A stretch of 64,000 bases of DNA from assembly GCA_035610365.1 (NCBI GenBank), contig CM069432.1, positions 229,918,532 to 229,982,531 on the forward strand. Direction: 5' to 3'. Shown in pieces: positions 1-12,525 of the stretch. The notes under the pieces are model-generated. The model saw only the letters and a list, made by a program, of their open reading frames with translations, was not told where the DNA came from and did no database searches. This DNA is from Aquatica leii. Its lineage: Eukaryota > Arthropoda > Insecta > Coleoptera > Lampyridae. The stretch's first letter is position 1. Each line of letters begins with the position of its first letter. The position numbers and the translations under genes are program-made.

Positions 1-707
1 AACTTATATATTTTAACTTTACTATGTTTAGTGAAGATCTAAACTTATAAAAAAACACTGTAACTACAAATTACATATTAGAATACAATATTTTAAATTT
101 TTTACATGGTAGTAGACATCGTTTTAACAAACATTTAAAGTAATAAAAAAACTGAGCTTATACGACGACAGTCTTTGTCTTTATCGAATTGTGCTGAATT
201 AGTTTATAATACCGCCAAAATAAAATGAAATTATATCTATTTACCTTTAATAATTATTATTATTCCACGATGTTGAATTGTGATTTAATTATTTTATTAT
301 GTCTAAAATAATGTATCTTTTTTTACAAATTTTCTTTTTGTAACGAAAGTTACTATTGTTGATTTAAAACTTTTAGGTTTGTTGTATTATTTGGTGAGTC
401 GTTGCTTTAAAAATTCTTTTGTCGGTCGTACTAGTGGACTTACCTTTAGTACTTTTTCCTTCCCAGGCTAGAGCTCAGTATAGAAAGGGTTAATTAGGAA
501 ATAGTTAAACATAACTTTATCGATTCACCAAAATTAAAATATTTCTAATAATTACGAGTCATAACTTAATTTGGAAATAATATTATCAAATGCAAAATTA
601 CTTTCTCATTTGAATAGCCCAGTAGGTTTGAAAAGGTTACTTTTTTACTCTCTTTACAAATCCGTGATAATCAAAAAAATCTATAGAAACAATCCACTTA
701 ATGTATC

Positions 708-812
708 AGCGAAGGCTTCCACGGCCGGAGTCTATACTAAGATAAGAACGTGTTCCGGGTTTGGATCGTGTCAATGTTGTAACCGAAGTTGCCAACGTTT
801 CGCCCACTTTCA
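708..812 (+). repeat. Dispersed repeat, copy 1
   Basis: The stretch at 735-812 matches the reverse complement of 23566-23640 over about 75 bp with scattered differences. The 18-mer AGCGAAGGCTTCCACGGC at 708-725 recurs reverse-complemented at 13101-13118. The text resembles terminal sequence of Penelope-like elements, but that assignment is inference. Confidence 0.6.
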
Positions 813-850
813 ACTCAAACAAGGAACCAAAATCTAAACACTTCTCAAAA

Positions 851-1001
851 GTTAAGTAATCAACTTGTGAACCAAGCCAGATTCTAAACTCAGAAAAGAT
901 AAGAAAGAAAACGATAAACTTGAAAAAGCAAACGAGAATCTAACAAAGAACTACTAAGGAGTTAGGTAATCAACTTGTGAACCAAGCCAGATTCTAAACT
1001 C
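851..1001 (+). repeat. Pair of 41-bp direct repeats
   Basis: The copy at 851-891 recurs at 961-1001 with one substitution. The two are 110 bp apart start to start. No third copy follows, so this is a local duplication and not a satellite array. Confidence 0.8.
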
Positions 1002-1638
1002 CATAGAAGTGACTTAAAAAGAAATAGACTCCGTATATAAAGAAGACATATCGTCACGGCTGGTTAAGCTCGATTCTAATTGGGTTACGGTTGAACAAAG
1101 ATTCAATAACAGAACGTTTCTGTGCAGGATGATGATGAGACGAATCATGAAGGTATCTATCAGTATGGGCGATAAACAGAATGGCCCAGAAGTCCGTCGG
1201 GCTTACGAGTTTACTCATATTCATAGAGTTATTAATCGTCGTCTACATCCACGTACTCGGTTCATTCTTTACAACGTTGACCGATTTTAATTATTCTCAA
1301 GAAAGGTAAACTGGGCCCCTATTCTAATTTCGACTGGAATAATTTCGATCGTGCTGTGATTGGTCGAAATTTATGAGCTAACTAGTGAGCGGCTGGCGAA
1401 CCCGATGTGACGTCATTACATTTCAACAGTCGAAATTGCAATCTCGAATATTATTTTCGGTCGTAATTCTGATTTCAACTAAAAAATAATCGAAACTATG
1501 AAATTTTTTCCATTTTGACTTTTTGAAGGAGGTTATGTTGACATAATAGTGAAAGTGTTTTGGGATATTACTAAATTATTAAAAATTCTGTAACAACAAA
1601 TGTTAATTGAGGTTGTTTTGCTATAATAAATATAAACA

Positions 1639-3454
1639 ATGGCGTTTTTATATGCGCAACTCGATATTGTGGCTGAATTAGAAAGACGTAAACAACGACG
1701 CGAGGTTAGGATATTTAGGAAAATTGTCCGTGACTCCCAGGACCCGTTTCGATTCACTGAAAGTGAATTTATAAGTCATTTTCGCCTACCCTGTTGTAAA
1801 TGACCTATAGAAAACTATAAAAAAAAGCTACAGGATTCAATAGGATTCATATAGTGCTTTTGTCGCTGAATTTACCTATTAATTCCTATTGAAATGTAAA
1901 AGCAATAACCTGTATATTTTTAAAGGTTGCCATAGGATAACCTATAAATTTTTATAGAAACCTACAAGTTTCTATGAGTTAAAGTCTCAAAAATTAATTT
2001 CTAAAGGTTCCTATTAGTTATTACGGAAAACCACAATTTCTATTTTAAAAACTAGAGAAAATGCCTATAGAAAACTGTAAAACAAAGGTCATATTAAAGG
2101 ATGTATGTATACTTATTTGATATGTTATTGATAAATTAAATTTAATATACTAAATAACTTTTTATGTTACCGCCACACAAAAAAATACGACCACGAAGTA
2201 ACGCTATGCCATAAATATTATTCGTCACACTCGACTCAAAGGTTGTCAATGGAAGCCGAAGCGAAACTAATAAATTTTCGTATACAATAATATTCCTGGT
2301 GAAAATCCACTTGTTCTATTCATTTGTTTCTATAGAAATTTCTTTAAAACAATTTTATATTGCACTTTCTTTAACAGATTTTATTATGTTTTATTTATTT
2401 ATTTTTAATAAGAATTTTCCATAAGGTTTCTATACTTTTCTATAGGTAAAACATTTCTTGGAATTTACCTATAAAAACCCATATAAAATTGTACTTAGTA
2501 CTTATACTTTTCTATAAAACCTTTCTAAACATATTAATTCCTATAAAATTTCTATAGGTTTGAATACATTTTCTGTAGGTCATTTACAACAGGGTAAATA
2601 AAGAAGGTTGTCAAATCCTTATAAAGATTTTAATTTAATTGGAGCCGCACATGGTTGCTGGACGGTATCAATGCAGTAGTACTTCGAGTAAGAACTGCGA
2701 CAGTAACTAATAGTTGGTTAGTTAAATAGATTAATTTTGAATTTTAGGTATTGGTTACATTAAATTTTTTGGCTACTGGAAGTTACCAACAACGATGAGA
2801 GAAATGAAATAAAGAATCGGCATGCTATCATACGCAGTACTTCATATGGACAATAGTGTTTTTGTAAAAGTATGTTATTTATCACCAGCTCTTGATGTAG
2901 ATTACGGATTCTAAACTTCGTATATTAAATATCGGAACCCAATGGCCAGGAAGTACTCATGACGCGTATATGTGGCGAATGAGTCGCATTGGAGAAACCA
3001 TGAGGGCAAACTACGAGTATGGCGAACAAGAAACAAGGATAATAGGTATTCAACAATTACATTTGCTATTAAAATTTCAGACATTGTGTTTTTCTTGTAA
3101 GAGATTTTGGTTATGCTTGTTTACCGTGGTTATTGGTTTCATAAAGTAATCCACTTAATAACCGCGAGCACCATTATAATGACGTGTTCAAACGCTGCAG
3201 AAGTTAAGTTGAACGATCTGTTGGTCTTTTGAAAGGAAGATTTCGTTGTTTATTAAAGCATAGAACCTTGAATTACGAACCAAGCAAAAATTGTGTTAAC
3301 TTGTGCGACCCTGCAACATATGGCTATCCGTTTCCGGGTAATAAATCCTGGAGTCTGATATGACGATATCGATCCAGACGAAAACAAAATATCAGTTGTT
3401 TACCGGAATTTGGAGCAACAGCGACGAGCACAATATTTAGAGGATTATTTTTAA
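1639..3454 (+). pseudogene. Harbinger transposase, broken and interrupted by a MITE
   Basis: Reading starts at an ATG at 1639 with a charged N-terminus and reaches a HARBI1-like segment ending in FRL at 1787. There an 806-bp MITE intervenes, and the frame resumes at 2597 with NKE. Further on, in shifted frames, are WPGSTHDAYMW (about 2938-2970), a segment around 3170-3290 resembling the Harbinger yN..h..tR..vE+..G.lK.RF region with LLKGRFRCLLKHRTLNYEP, and a final stop at 3454. These match the second half of the Harbinger DDE nuclease. Numerous stops and indels separate the blocks, so it cannot make active transposase. Its partner is the minus-strand Myb-like gene at 3632-4307. Confidence 0.75.
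1789..2594. mobile_element. 806-bp MITE nested in the Harbinger transposase
   Basis: The left end CCCTGTTGTAAATGACCTAT is mirrored at the right end, which reads ATAGGT-like sequence then CATTTACAACAGGG (about 26 bp of terminal inverted repeat). It is flanked on both sides by TA (1787-1788 and 2595-2596). Removing the element and one TA reconnects FRL to NKE in the same frame, so it landed in an intact reading frame. The interior is rich in CTATAGGTTTCTATA-like motifs in both orientations and has no ORF. Confidence 0.85.
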
Positions 3455-3631
3455 TCAATATTTTTTTAAATTATCAATTAATTCTCGCAATAGAGAATTC
3501 GTTTGTTTTTTTTCTTCTAAAAGTTGTTCTAAAACTAGCAGTCTGTAATCTCCTCAATTACTTCAAAATTATCTGCAGCTTCTAAACTGCTCCTATCTCG
3601 ATTAATTCTACGTTTCCCTATAATAAAATAT

Positions 3632-4307
3632 TTAATGCAATGAAATAAATTCAATTTGTTCTTCACTTACTGATTGTACTTGTTTGTGAGGATTCTGTAA
3701 TTTCAAACTTGTCAGATGCCAACTTCGATGTTGCAGGCATTGCTGTTGAGGTTGGCTAAAAAAATTGTCTGATTTCACTTGTTTTCTTTTCAATTTTGCA
3801 CTTACGGGACAGGTACCACTCTCTGATTCTGATGAACTCGGGTATATATATATATTCAATATTGTCACCTTCTGGCAATGGAATTTGAGTTGGCTCCGCA
3901 CTGTCCAAGGGTAGTCTCGTTAGTCCCTTTAAACTATGGATGGCTTCATGGGTCAGCACGGCAACCATCCCATCAGTGAGTTTTTGCTTAGAAGGTGGGC
4001 CACCACCTGTGTCTCTTTGATGGCGTTTCAACTCCCCAGCTTTTTTTTGTTTTTAAGGTCTATCCATACCTACAATTGTCGTTTTAGTAACTTCAAGTAC
4101 AAACACTTACACAACGCTTACCTTTTGTCATTTACTTGTAGATTTGTGGAGACCTTCGCATTGGTTAAGCTCATTGGTTAGCATAACCCACATCTCTAAT
4201 TTGTTTTTTTTCCATTCAGGCCCCAGAAATTTGCCCTTGGTAAATTCTTTATGGTTTTCCATAAATTGGATTAAGATATTTTTTGGCTTATTCGTTATTT
4301 TTGCCAT
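3632..4307 (-). pseudogene. Harbinger accessory Myb/SANT-like protein, broken
   Basis: Reading starts at ATG 4307 (MAKITNKPKNILIQFM). Exon one runs 4122-4307 and ends at a good donor, GTAAGC. The acceptor at 4070-4071 leads to the second part beginning VWIDLKNKKK and then GGGPPSKQKLT, the usual continuation of the Myb/SANT-like (zeste-like) DNA-binding partner of Harbinger transposases. Two lesions are visible: an in-frame TGA just before the donor, where the family has Trp, and a frame change at a TA-dinucleotide run near 3841-3856. Without the frame change the C-terminus would be the Ser/Glu-rich frame ending at 3632. The family helps bring transposase to the element ends. Confidence 0.7.
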
Positions 4308-4519
4308 GATCAATAATAAAAAAATGTAAAAACAAAGCAATAAATCTACTTAACTTTATACAAACTTGTACTCGCGTATTAACGAAAGTAAACAATCGGC
4401 ATTCAACGAAGGAAAGGAACGTCGATTTAAACTGCGCGCTCTTTACTGTGACGTCATTATATTTTAATTTCGATTTCGATCAGAATTAGTCGAAACAAAT
4501 TAGAATAGGCTACCCGAGT

Positions 4520-6660
4520 AGTAGTCCGATTTCAATTTGGTCAAATTCTAATGATGGGATCAATGAGAAAATGATCAAACAAAGTTTACTTAAGTTGTTA
4601 ACGATCATTAACAAGTTAAGTTCATCACAAGGAGGCGAACCATTCTATCAAGTTTTCAAATTTACATCGACATAAAATTATCTTAAACGATGTGCATTTT
4701 TAAGGTTTTCAGTGACTATAACCACTATTGTTGACATTACTAAAAAGAGAAAAATAATTTTTTTTAACAAATAGAAGCGATTTCAAAAAAATGTATCAAA
4801 AAATTTTTTAATTTATTTAAACTTATATTAAATGTGGATTTTTGTAATAGTTATAATTACGAATCTATTGTTATTTATCGAATCCGTTGAAAAGATTCTG
4901 AAAATTCTAATTTTACACATAATGAAATTAGACGATAGCATATCTGAATGATGATCTATAGTAGTGAATTTTTATTGGCATCGAATTAAAATTAAGTTGT
5001 GTGAAAAGTATGTTAATAAATCTGATACCATATTTTTATAGATACATTCATTAATAGGTTTTAACGAATCCACTGAAAAGATTTCATCTCATGCTTAGAT
5101 CTAAAGCTTTGCTTTAAGTCTTCAGAAGAGTATTTATTTGGGCACGCTTCACAGTGGTTCCGTCACTGTACAAGTGCTGTCATAAATAGATAAATTCTTG
5201 TTCGAACTTATTTTTTTACGAAAATTTGTTATTTAGATTAAAAACCATAAAATACTAATATATTTTGATAAATGAAGCAGTTAAATACAAATCAGGCTTT
5301 CATAGTCACATTTACTGTATCCAATTTATAAGTCTTATTTTAATGTAACTAAATATTTTTGACAATAGTTTTATGTTTTGGAGATCGGTGATCAAAAAAT
5401 CCGAATGTAACAACAAATTTTGATTAGTAACATCTTTTGTTTTTATCCGTTGTGTTCCGTACTACCGTCAATTTTCTACTTTCCAAGTAAAGTGACATTA
5501 GACCGGCAATTGCTAGATACCATTTGTTGGAATAAATTGCTCTTGGTTTCTAGACAATTCAAATATTTTAACAGGTTTTAATCGGCCAAAATACTTATTC
5601 AAAAACGTACACCTATTAACAATTTTCCAGTAGCAAACAATAGATTTGCTTATAAATATTATTTTATTCTCTAAATTAATAGTGTTAATATTTTCCGCGT
5701 CATTTTTGATATATTCGACCCGACTCCTAAAACATGTTCAGCCTTTTCACTCAGTGTAATAATAAAAAATATGTACATTTGAAAGTTTACTTTTTAGGGT
5801 TTAAGATCTATGTAGGCTGTAACCGAGAAACTTATGACATCGTTAAATATTTTTCGCCTCTTGTTGGTTTCACTAAGAGACTGAACTAGGCCTCAGTAAA
5901 TTATATTTGATTCTGTTTATAAAATCTTAAGCTTTCGCGGTTATTTTGTTTATGACTATAAGCGACTTTCGGTTTAGACCGTGTCCTAGTTATTCTTCTT
6001 AACTATCATACACTTTAATTTTTTGCTTTTGTGCCCTTATCAACATATTATATACAAATTATTTTTGAGAGATATTGAGATTTGGGAAGTTTCGTAGTCT
6101 CTGTTTGAGTAATAAAATGTTGTATTTAACTCGTTCCTGTCTAAATTGCGCAATTGTTGTTTCACTCGGATTTAAAAATGACCACTTGTGAAAAAACGCA
6201 AAATTTACATAGAAACTCGTTCAATAAGTAACTATTTCAGTTAAAAAAAGATGAAAAACGAAATGAAATTATTGAAACGCAAAAAAGCTTCGAGATCAAT
6301 CAAGATTATTCAAGGTGATTACTGGAATGTTCTCGAAGCCGATAAAGCAAAAATATAAAATGTGTCCAAAAGAGGTTTGAATTTAATCTACTTAAAAGTT
6401 GAAGAATCGGTATAAATAAATATTGTTTAATACCAGTAAAAATAAATACAAATAAACCAAAGTGCGACAGTGTTGATAAATATCGAGTGATAGTCATATA
6501 TATATATACATAAATTACTTGCAAGTTGTTTTTCTTACATATCGTTACCTTCTATTAGTAACTTCAAACATTAGGTAATTAGGTAACTTCCAAAAATGCA
6601 CTAAAAAAATTAATTTAGTTACAAACATTTTATTTAATTGATTAATTTAAACAAGGAAAT
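4520..6660. other. Gene-free AT-rich stretch
   Basis: No coding signal. Positions about 5935-6010 contain one arm-like copy (CTATAAGCGACTTTCGGTTT) of the inverted-repeat family that forms the foldback at 13790-14375. Confidence 0.55.
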
Positions 6661-6672
6661 AGTGCTGCGACA

Positions 6673-7126
6673 ATGGCTCAGAAAATTTGCAGTGTGTATG
6701 GTGAAGAAGTGATAACCGATCGGACAGTAAGAAATTTGTTTGTTAAATTCCGTTCTGGAGATGACCTTAAAAAACGAACCAAAGAAAGGCCGCCCTTAAG
6801 ACTGCAATTACGATATTTTGAAGTCAATACTAGAAAATTCTCTTCAAATAACGAAATAATTAGTAGAGAAGCTCAATAGATCTCAATCAATTGTTTGTCG
6901 TCACCTAGAGATATTGGGAGTACGGGTACTCTATAATCTGAGTGAACGCACGAAAGCGGATAGGATGTCGATTGCCGCATGTCTCCTTTCAAAAGAAAAA
7001 AATGAATTTTTTAAAGTAGATTATGGCTGGTCTCTTTTACCCTATGCACCATACTCTCTGAACCTTACTCTAACAGATTACTGTTTTTTAATAGAAAAAT
7101 TTCAATTCAGATCAGACAGTGAATGA
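6673..7126 (+). pseudogene. Mariner transposase relic, internally deleted
   Basis: The first frame (6673-6879) carries the mariner N-terminal helix-turn-helix signature: AQKICSVYGEE, then RTVRNLFVKFRSGD. After a stop the sequence resumes at 6914 with NLSERTKADRMSIAACLLS, matching the mid-protein linker. It then jumps to YAPYSLNLTLTDYCF, which corresponds to the HPPYSPDLAPTDYHLF-type block after the second catalytic Asp. The first catalytic block (DEKW region) and the DN block are missing, so an internal deletion removed most of the DDE core. No intact terminal repeats were found. Confidence 0.8.
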
Positions 7127-9404
7127 CGGTGTCCTTGATTGAAAAATAAAAGTTATTTATGACTTAAGCCAATAGTATATATTCACACCTACTTAAGCAC
7201 GTTTCAACAATTTAAAAAAATGCTCTCAAATAAAACTTAAACGGTTCAAGTCGAAAGCCCGTTTCATTAGCTTGTTTCGACTTTAATTAACAATTTAGGA
7301 GATAGCATTTCGTTGTTCTATTAGATATTTTTGTAATTTGTAGTTTAGGTGCTGACTAGTGGGTAAATTTTCAAAGTAATAATTTTGTAGATTAAACATT
7401 TAAAGGAAAAAACAACAAAAACAAAAAGGAGAAACCCAAATATTTAGGAAAAGAAAGAAAAAGTTTCTGCAAGAATGCGCGAAGACGTTCTATAAACTGG
7501 AACGTTTATTTTTAAGAAAGGTTAATTTTTCTACCATTTAGGTATAAAAAAATACGCTAAAATTCTAAAATACAACTTCTAAAAAACGGACTTTGTGGGA
7601 AATATCGAAAGTCAAACCCAGACTGCAAGAGAAAAGGTACAGATATTTTGAAATAAAAAAAAATGCAATAAAAACATTTTTGATTTTGCGATTTCCCTTT
7701 ACAAGAAGAGCAATCAGTTCAAATATTCGATACATAACATGATGCGTGAACGTAAATTATTTTACAAAAATAGATAAAGCTTCTTTAAGGTTATAGTATA
7801 AATTTAAATGTAGCGCTTGTGTGCGCAACGAAAAACGTAAAAAAAAAGAGGTGGAAGATGTGTGCGGAAATGAGTTGCGCAGGTTTATCATAGTGACTCG
7901 GATGAATAACTTTTGACTTTTGTTCGTTTTATGTTGATGGGAATTAAATATGATAATAACTAAGTGTTAATTATTTAATTTTGTCATCGATGCAAAAGAA
8001 ATTGTCACCAGTTATTTTTTCAGTTTAATTTAGAGCAAACTGAGAAGTGATTTTAAAGCAAATTTGTTTATTATTGAAAATGAGAAAATTTATAACGTAG
8101 TACATGGTTATCTTTTTCTCTAACAGTTGTATGAAAGAATTAGAGAACACGAAGTATCAAATGTTCACTACAGAAGTGCTGAATCTTATGTTACGGTCTA
8201 AAAGTTTAGACATTGTGGGTAGATTTGACATATTTCAAGTTTTTATATAATAATCTAATACCCAAATAACAAAATTCTCGTAAAAAGATATCTTTTTAAT
8301 ACCATTTCTCGTGTATCAATTAGACATCATTTTGGTCACTTTTTTTATACAAAATTTGTGTCGAAAATTCCGGATAAAATCGGTATCTATAAACTGTCAC
8401 TATCATTTTTGAGACATCAAAATGATACCATCTATAAGAAAGCTGAATGTCACTGTGATGCCAAAATCATATCACATAACATGATTATTCCATCATTCTT
8501 TTATCAAATTTGTATTAACTAAGTTATATGCTCCCATGTTGATTAATACAAATATGAACTTTACTATGATTACAGTAGCATATTTAACATCTATATTAAA
8601 AATTAATTGTGTATTAGGGGTAGTCTAACAAAAAAACCCTTGCCAATCCAGCGCTGTAAATGAGAGTAGAACCGAATTCTACGTCTTCACATAGAGTATA
8701 GATCCTAGTCTACTCGCTAACAATGTTCGTCAGTTTATATTACCGTAAGCACGGAAATATGTTAAATGAGAACCGAAAGCTTCAAGATCAAAGTAATTTC
8801 TTATTTTGAAAATTATAGTTTAAACTGTTGTTGATTTATAAAGTTTAAATTTCAAACGTTTCGAACAGCTTTAAAGTACAAACAAGCTTTCTAGATTATT
8901 CGTATCTAGTAATTTCCTTCGTTGTAAGACTTATTATGTTATACGACAAAACTTTTTCATACATATTTTTAAATCCGCGGCTTTTTTATCATTGCCATTG
9001 CTCTTAGGGCTGTGCGAGTTTTAAAGAAACATATACACTAACAGTGTCAACAGTATTTCTGTATAGCGTAGCTTTCTCTATATTCGGCGTTTGAATGTCA
9101 CACTGTAGTCATGGCGAGCCTTTTTACTGATCCGGGTTGTACTAGAGAGGTCATTCACAAAAATTATTCGTTCATCTGAACCAGACAGTACATGCCTTAG
9201 TATTTTCGAGAGCACATCTTTATAAACATGTCTTATCGGTCAATGTAGATTAATGTAGCCATTCCGTTTGTTCTACGACTTACCTACTTGTTTTTATAAT
9301 CACTTTCGGCCGATTCAAATGTATTTGTACTTACTTAATACATGGAAGAAAGGGAGCATTTGCATAAGATCAAATGAAATTCTTCAACGACGCTGCAACC
9401 ACGG
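7127..9404. other. Gene-free AT-rich stretch
   Basis: No convincing coding region. Around 8330-8440 there is a loose inverted repeat (CATCATTTTGG / CAAAATGATACC), possibly MITE debris. Confidence 0.5.
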
Positions 9405-11486
9405 TTAACCCATTGACTGCGACTACAGAAACCGCCCTTTCACTATATGCGGCTTTGTTTTTTAAATGAAACTGTTCTTATATAGTGATACATCTTCAAT
9501 ACTTCTAGTTTATACATACTCATAAACAGGTTTTAGCGTTTTTGGAAATTATGTCACACATGTGTGACATGCGCACCTAGCGACGAATTTGTTGTCCGGT
9601 GCGCACTGTCATGCATGTGTGACATTTTGCTTATTTTAGTATAATACTATAACAAGCAAAAAATGTTAGTACAACATGAAATACACATTTATTCTTAGAA
9701 AACATACGAAAGTCCACTTTTCATAAAACAAATGATAACAAAACCTATGTTTGGTAACACTAAATAGATGATTATAATAAACAAAAAATCATAAATTCTA
9801 ACAAAAATAAAAATTGCGTCAAAAATACAAAGAGAACGAATAACAAAAAACATAAAAATATGAATTTCTTATTATTTACGAAATACATTAAAGCAATTGC
9901 CTACACACAACCCAGGGTGATCAGGACATTGTTCGCAATAATATAGGGTCATTTTTCTCTGTTTTCGTTCATGACAAACCTTGCACCTCTTTCTGTGTGT
10001 CCGTCCATCCGCACCTTTGGCGGTAATTCTTGACAGTACGTGTTCCGTCTGCCTAGCTCGAGGAGTTTTTATCACCCGAAGATTTAATAATCGTTCTATC
10101 ACTGACAATCTGTAGTTATAAAGACTCTTTTTTTGCCCCGAATATTTTTGGTACAAAAAGAACGAATTTAATAACATGAGGTGAATGAGATGTATTCCTA
10201 ACTTCTTGTACCATCTGAGAGTTTACCTCTCACAAGGATAATATGCACTCATTTGGTCCTGGTGGTCTACACCTCCCATGAATTTATTGTAATAAAATAT
10301 TGGAGTAGGTTTTTCCCTTGCACAATTTCGACTTTCAGTACACTCTGTCATATTGTTTTCATGTTCATTCAAAATATAAATGACATCACGTTTATCCTTC
10401 CACTTCCCGATGACAATATCATGCGAGTACGCTGCGACAGTTTCGTTCTCTTTCAACTTTTTATCTATGACAGCCTTGGGTTTGTTTGTCCTTCTTGAAT
10501 TTGGAGTGCCCGTACAATGCGTTTTACGATCAGACAAATTATTTGCCAAATCAAATGAATTGTAATAATTATCTAGGTACAGAGAATGAACCAAATCTAA
10601 ATAGTTTTGCATAAGTTTAAGTAGTACTTTTGTTGTAGGTCTTTTACCACCTAGAGTGTCTATTGTCCCAGTATATACCAACACTTTCAATATCACTCCG
10701 CAAGATTCGGTAAGCATATATAATTTAATGCCGTATTTACGTTTCTTGTTTTGTATATACTGGCGAGATACTAACCGCCCTTTCCATAGCACCGTTGATT
10801 CATCTAACGAAAGTTCTCTTTGGGGATAATACAGATCTGATATCTTATTGATGAAAAAATTTAAAAGAATTTATCTTATGTAGCGATCCGTTGCAGTTCC
10901 TGCAGGTTTGTTTTCTTCAAAATGCAAGCATCCCATTATGAGTAAAAAACGATCCCTACTCATATAGGCGATGACTCTTCCAGCAATCCTGAAGGCGGTT
11001 TGTGCGAACTGTTCTAGTTTGCAACACTAAACCAATGAAAATCAACATTTCGGCAGATGTCACTGGTTTCCATCTAGTAATCCGTGATTTTTCTGTGATA
11101 CTCTCACTCAGAAATAATAGTTTCTGCATGATTATTTGTTTCTCTCGCCATTAAATCAAGAATATTATTGTCCAATATTGCACGAAAGTAATCAATCGGC
11201 TCGTTATTCTCTGGAATTAACTGCAAAAGTTCATTTTGTTTCGTGAATGGATACACTTTCAACACTGTAGGCTGGTTTGACAACGTAGGAATAATACTTC
11301 CAGTCACAAGAGTGGCTGCTGGTGCGTGTAATTGAATACTTATGTGTTTGAGGTAATTCCTACCATCGCCATCAGTACTTTCCTCCGACTCAGACCGCCC
11401 TGCTATATCCTCGTCATCGGTATCCGGAACTACCAGTAATTCTTCAATTTCAGTCAGAACACTAACACCGCTAATAACTCATCATC

Positions 11487-12525
11487 CAGTGCCGGATTTA
11501 CCAACAAGCAACTGCTTGAGGCCCCCACGCTCAGGGGCCCCGCGCCGCCATAGCTTCGCGACTAAAAGAATAAACGTAAAACTAAATGTTACTACAAGAA
11601 TTGCAAAGCAATGGTTACTTAGAAAAGAGTAGCAGCGCCACGGTGGCACTGCTAATAACTGATAGAATCCAGTGACCACTGATTCATCGTTCATAGTCTG
11701 CGTTAGTTGTTCTCTCATTAGCGTTTGAGTTAGTGTGCTTAGATATTCGTTATTTGTCTCTGTTAAATCATTCAAAAACTGTCAACGGTTTACGGCAGTT
11801 TTGCTTATAAGATATAGAAGTATTTCCGACATGTTTTCATTTTTGATTAACATGGAAACAAGACAATCTGTTGGAAGTAACGTAAAGCAGTTGCTTAATA
11901 AATACCCGAATGATTTTAATACAGATTTTACTGCTAAAATTTTAAATTTTTTTACGTACGTGAAGGACACGTACCCGAATACAAAGTTGAATCACGAAGG
12001 ACTGTTCCAGGTTATTTTCGATGACAACCTTTTTTTAGCATTTCCTAATGTTGAAACGTTTTTACGCATATATGTTTAAGTTTGATGATATCAAACAGTA
12101 CTGGGGAACGATCGTTCAGTAAACTAAAGCGAATAAAGGATTATTTGCGAACGACCATGTGCCAGGAAATGTTAGCGGACTTGAGTATTATGAGTATGGA
12201 ACATGATAAGTTGCGACATTTTCAGTTCCAGGTGATCATCGACCAATTTTCTGCAGAGAAGAGCAGAAAAAAAATTATGTGATTTGTGATCTAATCCGTA
12301 CCACAAGTACTGTTTTATTTATTTCAAGTTGTTCTAAATGTTGAAGGTGTTCAAATGCACAAGATGTTAAAATAGATAGTTTCGTTAAATTTATGTTTCA
12401 ATTGTACTTCATTTTTTTTCTCATTAAGTAATTTGTCTTTTGGAGGCGGGGGGTGGGGGGTCATTTTAGAGGGGCCCCATCACGATGTTGTGCTTGTGGC
12501 CCCTCAATATGTTAATCCGGCACCG
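11487..12525 (+). mobile_element. hAT remnant nested in piggyBac, 8-bp target duplication
   Basis: The element begins CAGTGCCGGATTTAC and ends GTTAATCCGGCACCG, an imperfect inverted repeat. It is flanked by perfect copies of TCATCATC at 11479-11486 and 12526-12533, the 8-bp duplication expected for hAT. Subterminal GGGGCCCC-type sequence occurs near both ends (about 11534-11541 and 12470-12478). It carries only the C-terminal part of a transposase, so it is a deletion derivative of about 1.04 kb. Confidence 0.9.
11840..12282 (+). pseudogene. hAT transposase C-terminus (dimerisation domain)
   Basis: The first frame (to 12079) carries FPNVETFLRIYV. The second (12082-12282) carries SNSTGERSFSKLKRIKDYLR followed by MSMEHDK. 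Together they match the C-terminal hAT dimerisation region of ZMYM-like transposases, where the consensus runs as an FPN..t.LRI block and then a GERSFSKLK..K..LR..M block. A small frame change separates the two. The BED finger and catalytic core are absent. Confidence 0.8.

Larger units (their letters stand above)
1..1309. other. Gene-free left flank with repeat debris
   Basis: No convincing coding region. Positions 851-891 and 961-1001 are a 41-bp direct repeat with one visible mismatch, spaced 110 bp apart. Positions 708-812 belong to a dispersed repeat that recurs, reverse-complemented, at 23566-23640 and as an 18-bp match at 13101-13118. Confidence 0.6.
1310..4519 (+). mobile_element. PIF/Harbinger DNA transposon, decayed
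   Basis: The left end reads ACTGGGCCCCTATTCTAATT. The right end, reverse-complemented, reads ACTCGGGTAGCCTATTCTAA, so the two form imperfect terminal inverted repeats. Between them lie the two genes typical of the superfamily, arranged convergently: a DDE transposase on the plus strand and a Myb/SANT-like protein on the minus strand. Both are broken. A MITE at 1789-2594 interrupts the transposase. I could not identify a clean 3-bp target duplication. Confidence 0.8.
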
